The notes beneath the pieces are model-generated. The model had not been told where the DNA came from. It did no database searches and saw only the letters and a program-made list of their open reading frames with translations. A stretch of DNA of 57,677 nucleotides from Acetatifactor sp. (lineage in GTDB: Bacteria > Bacillota > Clostridia > Lachnospirales > Lachnospiraceae): contig JAILHH010000007.1 of the NCBI GenBank assembly GCA_024695935.1, positions 1-57,677 on the forward strand. Direction: 5' to 3'. Positions 43,693 through 52,839 of this stretch are shown piece by piece (within the stretch, counting starts at the first letter, position 1; each line of letters begins with the position of its first letter). Position numbers and translations under genes: made by a program.

Positions 43693-45219
43693 TTAATTCT
43701 TTTTTGACATCTCGTCATATACATCTGTCACAAGGCTGTCCGGTGCTTTTGTGCAAAGTGAGACAACCACGATAAAAATACTTGCCACGAGGAATGCGGG
43801 CAACAGCTCGTAGATGTTCCAGATTCCTCCCATGGGACGTACCAGATATTTCCATACAAAGATCACGATGCCTCCGGAAACCATTCCTGCGAGAGCCCCC
43901 TGAAAATTGGATCTCTTCCAGAAAAGAGCAAAGAGCATTACGGGACCGAAGGTTCCGCCAAAGCCTGCCCATGCGAATGAAACGATCGTAAATACCGAAC
44001 TGTCAGGGTTCCATGCAAGGAATACCGAGATGATGGCGATAACAGCAACTGTTAATCTGGCGGTGATCATGGCCTTTCTCTCAGAGAGTCTGATGCCGAA
44101 CACATCCTGCATGATATTCTGTGACACACCGGAAGCTGCTGCCAAAAGCTGTGAATCTGCTGTGGACATTGTACATGCCAAAATTCCTGCCAGCACCACA
44201 CCTGCGATCACTGAGATCAGGAATCCGTGCTCTGCAAGGATCTGTGAGAGCTTGATAATAATAGTCTCCGCATCGGAGGATGTTGTAAAATTCTCGATCC
44301 TGCCTGTTGATGAAAGTGCTTTTCCGATGATACCGATGACCATGGCAACGAACATTGAGATCACCACCCAAACGGATGCGATACGTCTCGAGATCTTTAT
44401 CTCATTCTCATCTCTTACCGCCATGAATCTGAGGAGGATATGGGGCATTCCAAAATATCCGAGTCCCCATGCCATTGTGGACAAAACAGTGATGGGTCCG
44501 TAATTTAAAGCCGAGTTTGTCGCAATATCATATGTCTCGTTTAATGACAGGTAACCCGGAAGGCTCTTTGCGTTATCAATGACCACATCGATCCCGCCGG
44601 CAGACTTTATACCATAGATTACCATTACTACCAGAGCAAAAGTCATTACGATACTCTGGATAAGGTCTGTTGTGGATACGGCCAAAAATCCTCCCAGGAT
44701 AGTATATCCCACGATGATGACCGCTCCCACGATCATGGCTGCGTGATAATCCACGCCAAACAGTGTGTTAAATAATGTTCCCACAGCCTTAAATCCCGAA
44801 GCTGTATAAGGGATAAAGAACACGATGATAATGATTGCCGCTATGCAGGTCAGGATATTTTTGTCATCATTATATCTCTTTGAAAAAAACTCCGGAACGG
44901 TGATGGCACCCACCTTTGCGGAATATCTGCGAAGCTTCTTTGCCACCAAAAGCCAGTTGAGATACGTTCCCAGTGCCAGACCGATTATGGTCCAGCCCAC
45001 ATCAGCCACACCGGAAATATAAGCAAGTCCCGGAAGACCCATTAACAGGTAGGAACTCATGTCTGAAGCCTCTGCGCTCATGGCTGCCACCAATGGTCCG
45101 AGTTTTCGTCCGCCCAGATAAAAACCTTCGCTGGATGAATCACCTTTTTTGTTAAAATAGATACCTATGCCCACCATGAGCACAAGGTACGCGACGATTG
45201 CGATCACAATTCCTGTCAT
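43693..45219 (-). CDS. putP: Sodium:proline/solute symporter (SSS family)
   Basis: Na+-driven importer, most like PutP. The 508 residues have about 13 hydrophobic segments. It has the Na+-site segments SAEASDMSSYLLMGLPGLAY (about 49-68) and LLAAASGVSQNIMQD (about 360-374), as well as GFGGTFGPVMLFALFWKR. Proline is the likeliest substrate by similarity, not proven. A promoter lies at 45275-45303. It is transcribed toward the S10 promoter. Confidence 0.88.
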   Translation of the reverse strand: MTGIVIAIVAYLVLMVGIGIYFNKKGDSSSEGFYLGGRKLGPLVAAMSAEASDMSSYLLMGLPGLAYISGVADVGWTIIGLALGTYLNWLLVAKKLRRYSAKVGAITVPEFFSKRYNDDKNILTCIAAIIIIVFFIPYTASGFKAVGTLFNTLFGVDYHAAMIVGAVIIVGYTILGGFLAVSTTDLIQSIVMTFALVVMVIYGIKSAGGIDVVIDNAKSLPGYLSLNETYDIATNSALNYGPITVLSTMAWGLGYFGMPHILLRFMAVRDENEIKISRRIASVWVVISMFVAMVIGIIGKALSSTGRIENFTTSSDAETIIIKLSQILAEHGFLISVIAGVVLAGILACTMSTADSQLLAAASGVSQNIMQDVFGIRLSERKAMITARLTVAVIAIISVFLAWNPDSSVFTIVSFAWAGFGGTFGPVMLFALFWKRSNFQGALAGMVSGGIVIFVWKYLVRPMGGIWNIYELLPAFLVASIFIVVVSLCTKAPDSLVTDVYDEMSKKN

Positions 45220-45274
45220 GATAAATACTCCCCTTAAATAATTACTTTGTTGTTGTCATATGTTAACGTATTAA

Positions 45275-45303
45275 AGTATACTAATAAAGTTTCTCAAAAA
45301 CAA
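45275..45303 (-). promoter_or_regulatory. Promoter of the symporter gene
   Basis: Minus-strand TTGTTT (45303-45298), 17 bases, TATACT (45280-45275), 56 bases upstream of the start codon. Confidence 0.5.
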
Positions 45304-45311
45304 GCCCTTAA

Positions 45312-45350
45312 TTGAAATATTGGAATTTTCTGTTATGATATCTATATAAT
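45312..45350 (+). promoter_or_regulatory. Promoter region of the 45403 methyltransferase gene
   Basis: TTGAAA (45312) with TATGAT (45334) at 16 bases, and TTGGAA (45320) with TATAAT (45345) at 19 bases, overlap. Either could serve. It is divergent from the symporter promoter. Confidence 0.45.
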
Positions 45351-45402
45351 GAAGGCAATCATATTTATATAAGTAGAAACCGACAAAAGGAAAGATTAAA
45401 AT

Positions 45403-46305
45403 ATGTGGATCGCAGATAATTGGAAAGATTATGAAGTTCTTGACACTTCAAACGGAGAAAAACTTGAGAGGTGGGGGGATTACATTCTCGTAAGACCCGA
45501 CCCCCAGGTTATATGGAATACACCTCACAACAGAAAAGAATGGAAAAGCAAAAACGGTCACTATCATCGTTCAAACAAAGGCGGCGGCGAGTGGGAATTT
45601 TTTGACCTGCCCGAGGAATGGCAGATAAAATACAGTCTTTGCGGAAATGAAAAGGATCCGGTCTCTCTTCTTCGCTTTAATCTGAAGCCCTTCAGTTTCA
45701 AGCACACAGGCCTCTTTCCGGAGCAGGCTACAAACTGGGACTGGTTTTCATCTTTAATAAGGAAGAAAAAAGAAAAATCGGATGAGCCCATAAAGGTCCT
45801 CAATCTCTTTGCCTACACCGGCGGAGCTACTCTGGCAGCTGCTGCCGCAGGCGCTGAAGTGACCCATGTGGATGCATCAAAGGGAATGGTAAACTGGGCA
45901 AAGGAAAATGCCGCATCAAGCGGTTTAAAGGATGCTCATATCAGATGGCTTGTGGATGACTGCCAGAAGTTCGTTGAAAGAGAGATCCGCCGTGGCAACA
46001 AATACGACGGCATCATAATGGATCCCCCTTCCTACGGCAGGGGTCCAAAGGGTGAGATATGGAAGATCGAAGAAAGCATCTGGCCCTTCATTGAACTCAC
46101 CACTCAGATCCTGTCCGAGGACGCTCTTTTCTTTTTGATAAATTCATATACCACAGGTCTGCAGCCTGCAGTCCTAAGCTATATGATAAACACTGCCGTG
46201 GTCAAAAAATTCGGTGGCCACGTGGAAGCAGAGGAAATAGGTCTCCCCGTAACAGACTCCGGTCTGGTTCTCCCCTGCGGTGCCAGCGGCAGATGGAGTA
46301 AATAA
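45403..46305 (+). CDS. Class I SAM-dependent methyltransferase, RlmI-like
   Basis: A 300-residue RNA-methyltransferase-like protein. An N-terminal region of about 125 residues (EKLERWGDYILVRPDPQVIW) is followed by the SAM domain: motif I LNLFAYTGGATLAAAAAG (about 132), VDASKGMVNWAKEN, and the catalytic MDPPSYGRGPKGEIW (about 205). This resembles RlmI/RlmK-type 23S rRNA methyltransferases without a PUA domain, so the target is uncertain. RBS AAAGGAAAG. It ends only 3 bases from the convergent cls gene, with no terminator hairpin between. Confidence 0.85.
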   Translation: MWIADNWKDYEVLDTSNGEKLERWGDYILVRPDPQVIWNTPHNRKEWKSKNGHYHRSNKGGGEWEFFDLPEEWQIKYSLCGNEKDPVSLLRFNLKPFSFKHTGLFPEQATNWDWFSSLIRKKKEKSDEPIKVLNLFAYTGGATLAAAAAGAEVTHVDASKGMVNWAKENAASSGLKDAHIRWLVDDCQKFVEREIRRGNKYDGIIMDPPSYGRGPKGEIWKIEESIWPFIELTTQILSEDALFFLINSYTTGLQPAVLSYMINTAVVKKFGGHVEAEEIGLPVTDSGLVLPCGASGRWSK

Positions 46306-46308
46306 TTT

Positions 46309-47874
46309 TTACATAAGTGACGCGATCATTCTGAGGATCTTGCCCCCCAGGGTCTCGAAAAACTTTTGTTTTTTCAGGCTCTCCGGGGTGACTTCCTCAC
46401 ATTTTTTTAATGTCTCATTAAAGTCTTCTTCCATCTTTAATATCTCACTGTTTCTGTAAAAGAAAGCACCGCATTCAAAATGGTGATAAAAGCTTCTGTA
46501 ATCAAGGTTAACAGACCCCACCACAGCCTTTTCATCATCTGACACAAACAGTTTTGAATGCACAAATCCCGGCGTATATTCATATATTCTGACACCTGCA
46601 CGAAGGAGTTCAGGGTAATATGTTTTTGCAAGAATAAATGCATATTTTTTATCGGGGATGCCGGGCATTATGATCTTTACATCCGCCCCTCGCTTTGCCG
46701 CATAGCAAAGTGCCTCCGTGGTCTCATAATCAATGACCAGATAGGGAGTCATTATATGCAGATATTTTGCCGTGGTATTCATCAGGTCCAGATACACTCT
46801 CTTTCCCACATGCTCTTTGCCATAGGGGATCACCTCGTAGGGGATGCAGTATCCGTCATGGTTTGCATAGGCATCCTTTGGTGTATCGTAAAGACCTATG
46901 CCCTCATGATCTTTATCCGAGCCGCTGACCTTCCACATTTCCAGGAACATAAATGTGAATCTCCTCACACAGTCGCCCTTCATCTTTACGGCACAGTCCT
47001 TCCAGTGGCCGAAGCGCTCCTTTTGATTGATATACTCATCAGCCAGGTTCGTTCCACCGGTGTAAGCCACGCGACCGTCTATCACGGTGATCTTTCTGTG
47101 GTCTCTGTTATTGTATCTGGTGGAAAAAATGGGATGGATCGGGGAAAAGATCCTGCATTTTATCCCTTCTTTTTCAAGGAGCTTCGGATAAAAGGTGGGA
47201 AGGACCGACAGGGAACACATTCCGTCGTACATGACCCTGACTTCCACTCCCTCTTCCGCTTTTTTCTTTAACACCTGTAAAACCGAGTCCCAAAGCTGAC
47301 CGTCCTCCAATATGAAATATTCCATAAAGATAAAGCGCTCCGCTTTTTTTAATTCCTCAATCAGATCCGGGAACCACTCATCTCCCAGTGAAAAATATTT
47401 TGCCTCGGTATATCCGAAGGCAGGACTGTTATCATAATCAAGCAGATACTGCGCCATGCCGTCCAATGCGTGATCGTGTTCCCTGATCCTGTTTCGAACA
47501 TGGGGATCCTGCACCATCTTGCCCTTGTCGGCCTCGAAATTTTTCCAGACCTTTCTCTTTAAAAAATATACTCCCGGCTGTATTTCCATGAACAGATAAA
47601 ACAGGCCTCCAAACACAGGGATCAGGGCTATGGGCAAAAACCATGCAAGTTTAAAATCCGGCACCCCGGGATCGTTAAACAGGTGAAGCACCACCACGGC
47701 GCTGATGAGTAACATTCCTATATAAATGTAATTACTGTAGCTGCTAAGCCATGCAAACATGAAATATGTCATAGTAAGCTGCACAAGTACCGCCAGCAGG
47801 ATCACTATGGTCCTGCCGTAGATAAGCCTCTTAAGCTGCCTGATCTTTTTTCTTCTCTCGCTTAAACTTTCCAT
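46309..47874 (-). CDS. cls: Cardiolipin synthase
   Basis: Phospholipase-D-type enzyme that joins phosphatidylglycerols at the membrane. I start at the ATG at 47874 (MESLSERRKKIRQLKRLIYG, 521 residues), which overlaps the TAA of the kinase gene (TAATG). Two TM segments lie at about 20-65 and 75-95. Two HKD motifs are present: DHRKITVIDG (about 260) and VHSKLFVSDD (about 440). The frame stays open upstream to 47982, but that part is the kinase's shadow. Confidence 0.93.
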   Translation of the reverse strand: MESLSERRKKIRQLKRLIYGRTIVILLAVLVQLTMTYFMFAWLSSYSNYIYIGMLLISAVVVLHLFNDPGVPDFKLAWFLPIALIPVFGGLFYLFMEIQPGVYFLKRKVWKNFEADKGKMVQDPHVRNRIREHDHALDGMAQYLLDYDNSPAFGYTEAKYFSLGDEWFPDLIEELKKAERFIFMEYFILEDGQLWDSVLQVLKKKAEEGVEVRVMYDGMCSLSVLPTFYPKLLEKEGIKCRIFSPIHPIFSTRYNNRDHRKITVIDGRVAYTGGTNLADEYINQKERFGHWKDCAVKMKGDCVRRFTFMFLEMWKVSGSDKDHEGIGLYDTPKDAYANHDGYCIPYEVIPYGKEHVGKRVYLDLMNTTAKYLHIMTPYLVIDYETTEALCYAAKRGADVKIIMPGIPDKKYAFILAKTYYPELLRAGVRIYEYTPGFVHSKLFVSDDEKAVVGSVNLDYRSFYHHFECGAFFYRNSEILKMEEDFNETLKKCEEVTPESLKKQKFFETLGGKILRMIASLM

Positions 47875-49274
47875 TACTTTTTCTCCGCCTTTGGCATGTT
47901 TACATTGTAATTTTGAGGGATGATCACCCTGCAGACAGTGCCCTTTCCGGGGGTGCTGTCTATGATGAGCTGTCCCTGGCAAAGCATCTCCAGCCTCTTT
48001 CTGGTATTTTCTATTCCCACATGACTGCTGCCCTTTGGAAATTCGGCTTTCACATCAAATCCGACTCCGTCATCCTCTATTATGATCTCGTAATTCGCCT
48101 CGTTTTCTCTGGTGGAGATCTTTACGGTTCCGCCGTCATCTTTTTTACAGACACCATGGCGCACCGCATTTTCCACAAGTGGCTGTATGGACAGCACCGG
48201 AACCAGGAAATTATGAGCCTGTATGTCATATTCCACCTTGAGATCATCTTCAAATCGAAGTTTCTCAAGCCACAGATATGTCTCCACATGCTTTAACTCT
48301 TTTGAAAAAGGAACAGGTGCCATCTCACTCATGGAGTCCAGGTTCATCCTGAGATAATCCGAAAAGTCACTGATGGCCTTTTGCGCAAGCTTTGCATCCT
48401 TTCCGGCCAGATAGTATATGGCATTTAATGAATTAAACAAAAAGTGGGGCTGGATCTGACTCACCACAATGGCCGTCTTCATATTTGTATTTTCCAGATC
48501 CTGCTTGGCAAAATTGATGCCTCGCTGCATGTAAATCGTGGCATATATGATCAGGAGCGAAAAGAATATACCCTCATCCATAATGTAAAGCTTTGGTACG
48601 ATAAGCTGAACCATCATTGCCATAAGCGGAACTATTATAAAGGATAAAAATGCAAGTTTCTCCGCAATGGCAAGGTGCCTGTCTCTGACAAGGAGGATAA
48701 AGCTGTTTCCGATGGCCACTAAGGGTGCGATCTGTGTCATATAAAAATTAGGGCCGTAGGTTAAAACTCCGTCATGCACCTGTATTATGGCACCCATTGG
48801 GACATCGTGTATGATGGTTATAGCAGACATGATCATCAAAACGTCGATCATCTTGATCACAACGAAACTGCTCCTCCTGGTTATCACTATCTGAGAATAA
48901 AGGTAGTGCATGTATACGGATATGGTCAGATAAAGGAATATAAACCTTGACATATAAAAAAAGTACACGCCGATATCATTTTTGTTTATCTCCATCAATA
49001 TGGTGATAACAGTAACCGTCAGCTGCAGGTAGTAGCTGGATAAAAGCATCAAAAACAGCCCTCTGGCTCGTTTTGCATCATTGGTCCTGTCAAGAGCCGA
49101 ATAGCAATACAGGATTCCGATCGTTATCATCATCAACAGCTCACTGTTGATATTTATGACATCCGACCTGTCCTGCAGCGTATAATCCGCAGTCAGTGCT
49201 ATAATTACTGTGTATAGAGCAAGCAAAATTGTGATGATGACACCGATGATGTCTATCTTTCTTCTGGTTTTCAT
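47874..49274 (-). CDS. LytS/YehU-type sensor histidine kinase
   Basis: A 466-residue membrane sensor. Six to seven TM segments fill about 8-240. The His box is QIQPHFLFNSLNAIYYL (phosphoacceptor His at about 280). The ATPase part has the N box QPLVENAVRHG and DDGVGFD. This subfamily usually pairs with a LytTR response regulator, but none is adjacent. Instead the stop codon is fused to the cls start, so it is translationally coupled to cardiolipin synthase. Confidence 0.88.
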   Translation of the reverse strand: MKTRRKIDIIGVIITILLALYTVIIALTADYTLQDRSDVININSELLMMITIGILYCYSALDRTNDAKRARGLFLMLLSSYYLQLTVTVITILMEINKNDIGVYFFYMSRFIFLYLTISVYMHYLYSQIVITRRSSFVVIKMIDVLMIMSAITIIHDVPMGAIIQVHDGVLTYGPNFYMTQIAPLVAIGNSFILLVRDRHLAIAEKLAFLSFIIVPLMAMMVQLIVPKLYIMDEGIFFSLLIIYATIYMQRGINFAKQDLENTNMKTAIVVSQIQPHFLFNSLNAIYYLAGKDAKLAQKAISDFSDYLRMNLDSMSEMAPVPFSKELKHVETYLWLEKLRFEDDLKVEYDIQAHNFLVPVLSIQPLVENAVRHGVCKKDDGGTVKISTRENEANYEIIIEDDGVGFDVKAEFPKGSSHVGIENTRKRLEMLCQGQLIIDSTPGKGTVCRVIIPQNYNVNMPKAEKK

Positions 49275-49316
49275 TGTCTGTCCCCGGATTACCCTTACTT
49301 TTTTGCATTTTTTCTT

Positions 49317-49346
49317 ATTATATCAAATCGCACATAAATATGTAAA
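49317..49346 (-). promoter_or_regulatory. Promoter of the sensor kinase-cls operon
   Basis: Minus-strand TTTACA (49346-49341), 18 bases, TATAAT (49322-49317), 43 bases before the kinase start. Confidence 0.6.
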
Positions 49347-49354
49347 TTTCATGC

Positions 49355-49384
49355 TTGTATTTATCATTTTTTTAGAAGTATAAT
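49355..49384 (+). promoter_or_regulatory. Promoter of the MATE transporter gene
   Basis: TTGTAT (49355), 18 bases, TATAAT (49379). It is back-to-back with the kinase promoter. About 105 bases of leader precede the MATE start. Confidence 0.6.
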
Positions 49385-49492
49385 GCATATACGTCTATCA
49401 AAAACGATTTTTAGGGGGTATAATTTAATTAATTCTGCGGAGTATTTTTATGTTTAGGGGAACATGTTTCATAAAAAGAATGGAGAAATGAT

Positions 49493-50872
49493 ATGAACAA
49501 CGATATGACTAAGGGAAAGATTCTCCCTGCGCTTATCAGATTTACCATCCCGATCCTCATAGGTGATGTTTTTCAGCAGTTATACAACATAGTCGACACC
49601 ATAATCGTGGGAAGGACCCTCGGAGCAGGAGCCCTCGGGGCGGTGGGCGCCACCGGAACTTTGATGTTTTTGATCCTGGGATTTATCATGACCCTGGGCG
49701 CAGGCTTTGCGGTTGTCACCAGCCAGCGTTTCGGAGCCCACGACGAAGAAGGCGTAAGGAAAAGTTTTGCCAGCGCCATCATCCTCATGACAGGCTTCGG
49801 TATAATACTTACCGTTTTGAGCAGCGCCTTTCTCGATCCCCTGCTCAGACTCATGAACACCCCCGAGGATATTTATGCAGATTCCTACAGCTATATTTCA
49901 GTGATCTGCGGCGGACTCCTGGCACCTGTTTTTTATAACCTGCTCGCCACAAACTTAAGAGCCATCGGAAACAGCAAGATCCCTCTCTACTTTTTGATAC
50001 TTTCATCTTTTTTGAATATCGCTCTTGATTTTGTATTTATTTTGACTTTCAAGATGGGTGTTGCCGGTGCAGCCCTTGCAACCATCGTATCCCAGCTTAT
50101 ATCCGCCGTGCTCTGTGCGATATATACTTTTATAAAAGTACCGGAGTTAAGGCCGAGAAAAGGAGACTGGAAGTTCTCTTCCGGCATAGTCAAAAGCCAG
50201 CTCACCATCGCCATACCCATGGCCATGCAGACAGCCATCACGGCTTCAGGTACAGTCATCATGCAGGCAGCCACAAACAGCTTTGGCTCAACGGCAGTTT
50301 CTGCCATAACTGCTGCCAATAAATGCAAGAACATATTCACCCAGCCCTTCATGAGCATCGGCTCCAGCATCGCCACATTCACCGGACAAAACTACGGCGC
50401 AGGCGATATGAAGCGTGTAAAAGAAGGCGTCTACACCACGGCAAAGATCATCTCGGTATATGCCATCATCGTGGCTGTTCTGGTATATGTTCTCCTTCCC
50501 TGGGAGCTTGCCATATTCATCGATGACGCAGCAGTTATCGACCAGCTCATGGTATGGGCTAAGCCTTACGTACTGGCTTCCGCTTCAATGTTCTTACTAC
50601 TCGCCTATATCTTCGTATTCAGAAGCGCCATCCAGGGTGTGGGTAAATCCGTATATGCCATGATCGGCGGTATGATAGAGCTCCTTATGCGTGTGATACT
50701 GGCATTCCTTGCTCTTCAGTTTAACAGCTACTCCATCGCAATATGGTGCGATCCCGGTGCATGGATAGGCGCCGGAGTCTTCCTCACCGTCGTCTTCTTT
50801 ATAGTGAGCAACAAAATGGAAAAGCAGTTAAATTCAAGGAAAAACCAGGAACAGGATCTGGCTGCAAAATAA
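49493..50872 (+). CDS. MATE-family multidrug/metabolite efflux transporter
   Basis: A 459-residue antiporter with twelve hydrophobic segments in two halves. It opens MTKGKILPALIRFTIPILIG and has FQQLYNIVDTIIVGRTLG (about 28-45), typical of the DinF/NorM-like clostridial group. The second half holds GQNYGAGDMKRVKEG (about 300-314). Substrate cannot be told. RBS GGAGAAATG. A weak A+T tail follows, then the SDR promoter. Confidence 0.9.
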   Translation: MNNDMTKGKILPALIRFTIPILIGDVFQQLYNIVDTIIVGRTLGAGALGAVGATGTLMFLILGFIMTLGAGFAVVTSQRFGAHDEEGVRKSFASAIILMTGFGIILTVLSSAFLDPLLRLMNTPEDIYADSYSYISVICGGLLAPVFYNLLATNLRAIGNSKIPLYFLILSSFLNIALDFVFILTFKMGVAGAALATIVSQLISAVLCAIYTFIKVPELRPRKGDWKFSSGIVKSQLTIAIPMAMQTAITASGTVIMQAATNSFGSTAVSAITAANKCKNIFTQPFMSIGSSIATFTGQNYGAGDMKRVKEGVYTTAKIISVYAIIVAVLVYVLLPWELAIFIDDAAVIDQLMVWAKPYVLASASMFLLLAYIFVFRSAIQGVGKSVYAMIGGMIELLMRVILAFLALQFNSYSIAIWCDPGAWIGAGVFLTVVFFIVSNKMEKQLNSRKNQEQDLAAK

Positions 50873-50886
50873 TTTTTACTTTAGTG

Positions 50887-50915
50887 TTGACGTGGCAGAC
50901 TTTATCTGATAATAT
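50887..50915 (+). promoter_or_regulatory. Promoter of the SDR gene
   Basis: TTGACG (50887), 17 bases, TAATAT (50910). An imperfect palindrome, TTTAATTGCC with GGCAATTGATTAAA (50929-50969), lies in the leader and could be an operator. Confidence 0.55.
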
Positions 50916-50999
50916 TCGATTGTAAACAATTTAATTGCCTGTTCATTTTTGGACCGGCAATTGATTAAATATAAACCCAATTGAAAGTGAGGTATTTTT

Positions 51000-51758
51000 A
51001 TGTTTGATTTAAAAGGACAGGTAGCAGTAATCACAGGTGCAAGTTCGGGTCTCGGACGCCAGATGGCTCACGCTTTTGCTGAGCAGGGCGCTGACCTTGT
51101 AATCCTTGCAAGAAGAGTTGATAGATTGGAAGCTTTAAAGGAAGAGCTTGAGAAAAAAGGCGTTACTGTTCTCCCCATCGGATGTGACGTAACAGATTCA
51201 GCAGCTATCGACGCTGCAGCAAAGAAGGCAGAGGAGAAATTCGGCAAGGTGGATATCCTTATCAACTGTGCCGGTTCCAGCAAGGACAAGGGTGTTCTTG
51301 AGATGGCTGATGATGAGTGGGATTTCACAATCTCAACAGACCTTACATCAGTATTCAAGGTAACACGTGCTTTCGGTAACATCATGAAGAAAAACAACTA
51401 CGGTCGTGTGATCAACATCGCTTCCATGTACGGACTTGTAGGAAACGACGAGATCCCCACAATCGCTTACCATTCATCAAAGGGCGGTGTTGTAAACTTC
51501 ACAAGAGCAGCCGCCGCAGAGCTTGCAAAATACAATATCACAGTTAACTGCATCTGCCCCGGATACTTCTATACAGAGCTTACAACAGCAGTTCTTGACA
51601 CAGAACACTTCCAGGATTTTGCAAAGACACACGTACCTATGAAGAGATACGGTAAAGAGGGCGAACTCAATGCCGGCGCTATCTTCCTTGCAAGCAAGGA
51701 GGCTAGCTATGTAACAGGTATCATGCTTCCCATCGACGGCGGTTATACCTGCGTATAA
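51000..51758 (+). CDS. SDR oxidoreductase, gluconate 5-dehydrogenase-like
   Basis: Classical short-chain dehydrogenase of 252 residues. NAD(P) motif TGASSGLGRQM (about 13), NCAGSS, catalytic Ser in INIASMYG (about 140) and Tyr/Lys in YHSSKGG (about 160). The end GIMLPIDGGYTCV fits the sugar-acid group such as 5-keto-gluconate reductases. The exact substrate is inference. A single-gene unit with its own promoter and terminator. Codon use is unusually biased to preferred codons, hinting at high expression. Confidence 0.87.
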   Translation: MFDLKGQVAVITGASSGLGRQMAHAFAEQGADLVILARRVDRLEALKEELEKKGVTVLPIGCDVTDSAAIDAAAKKAEEKFGKVDILINCAGSSKDKGVLEMADDEWDFTISTDLTSVFKVTRAFGNIMKKNNYGRVINIASMYGLVGNDEIPTIAYHSSKGGVVNFTRAAAAELAKYNITVNCICPGYFYTELTTAVLDTEHFQDFAKTHVPMKRYGKEGELNAGAIFLASKEASYVTGIMLPIDGGYTCV

Positions 51759-51799
51759 GCTTTCAAATATAACAAACTTTCTTTGAATAATGAAATAAT

Positions 51800-51835
51800 A
51801 AAATGCTCAGTGATTTTTTCACTGAGCATTTTTTG
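51800..51835. terminator. Bidirectional terminator after the SDR gene
   Basis: AAATGCTCAGTGA (51801-51813) pairs with TCACTGAGCATTT (51819-51831) around TTTTT, followed by TTTTT on the plus strand and an A/T-rich tail on the minus strand. Confidence 0.85.
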
Positions 51836-51931
51836 TCATGGCAACGAGCAGGGAGCCTGCCTGACTTACTCTGGCAAACATTTGGCGACTGCTATAGAGA
51901 TTTACATCTGTTTTTTGGCAGGCATTATCCG

Positions 51932-52405
51932 TCAATAGCCTTCTTTCTTCCTGCGTAATCTGTTTTCTTTGCGAAGAAGTGCAGCCTCCCATTCGGCTTT
52001 TTCTCCCTCGGTTTCCACGATTAGCTGTGGCACCGGTGTGGGCTTGTCATTTTCATCCATGGCAACCATTACGAAATATGCGCGGTTTATGGGTCTGCGC
52101 ATACCCTGTATATCTTCCACATATGTATCCACTCTGACTTCCATCGAAGTGCGCCCCGTGTACGTAACATATCCGATGAGCACCAGCAGATCATTTAAAA
52201 ATGCTCCCTGTTTAAATACCAGGTTGTCAATTGCCGCAGTGGTCACATTGTTTCGCATTGAATGCCGTTTTGCAACTATCCCGGCGGTCTCATCGATCAG
52301 TCTGAGCAGTGCACCGCCAAAAAGCCTTCCTCCGCCGTTTAGATCCCCCGGCTTTACCACATGTACAAGTTCGGTTCTTGAAAAATCTGCTCTTTTACCT
52401 TCCAT
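51932..52405 (-). CDS. Acyl-CoA thioesterase, hotdog fold
   Basis: Hydrolyses acyl-CoA thioesters. I start at the ATG at 52405 (MEGKRADFSRTELVHVVKPG, 157 residues), 4 bases after AGGAGG; the open frame to 52507 runs into the repeat array. The hotdog signature is GDLNGGGRLFGGALLRLIDE (about 21-40) with the catalytic Asp/Glu in IDET. Charged C-terminal tail RKENRLRRKK. The 63-bp array lies 64 bases upstream. Confidence 0.88.
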   Translation of the reverse strand: MEGKRADFSRTELVHVVKPGDLNGGGRLFGGALLRLIDETAGIVAKRHSMRNNVTTAAIDNLVFKQGAFLNDLLVLIGYVTYTGRTSMEVRVDTYVEDIQGMRRPINRAYFVMVAMDENDKPTPVPQLIVETEGEKAEWEAALLRKENRLRRKKEGY

Positions 52406-52468
52406 AATTCCTCCTGCATTTACGGGATCACATTTTACGATCACATTTTCCCGCCCTTTTATCGACGG

Positions 52469-52825
52469 ATGCAACACAGATTTGCGAACCGCTTTTTTCT
52501 GTTGCATTCCACGGCCATTTTACCTGTCTCTATGCAACACAGGTTGGCGAACTGCCTTTTCCTGTTGCATTCCACGGTCACTTTAGCTGCCTCTATGCAA
52601 CACAGGTTGGCGAACTGCCTTTCTCTGTTGCATTCCATGACCACTTTTCCTGTCTCTATGCAACACAGGTTGACGATCTCCTTTTTTCTGTTGCATTCCA
52701 CGGCCATTTTACCTGCCTCTTTGCAACACAGATTGGCGATCTGCCTTTTCATGTTGCATTCCACGGCCATTTTACCTGCCTCTTTGCAACACAGGTTGGC
52801 AAACTGCCTTTTCATGTTGCATTGG
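52469..52825. repeat. 63-bp tandem repeat array 1
   Basis: GTTGCATT recurs at 52501, 52564, 52627, 52690, 52753 and 52816, and GCAACAC at 52471, 52534, 52597, 52660, 52723 and 52786: exact 63-base steps. Each unit is GTTGCATTCCACGGCC, a TTTTACCTG block, then ATGCAACACAGGTTGGCGA. GTTGCAT and ATGCAAC can pair as a hairpin. The array begins with a half unit (ATGCAACACAG) and ends with the other half (GTTGCATT). Because 63 is divisible by 3, long frames stay open on both strands; I do not call them genes. It fills the gap between the HAD and thioesterase genes. Confidence 0.95.
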
Positions 52826-52839
52826 TCACTACCTGTAGC

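Noticed and set aside
46558-47271. A 237-residue plus-strand frame opposite cls
   Set aside because: It is a shadow of the cls coding strand; the HKD motifs are on the minus strand.
47875-47982. A longer cls start at 47982
   Set aside because: The extra residues are translated from the kinase gene in another frame and do not resemble Cls; TAATG coupling fits the later start.
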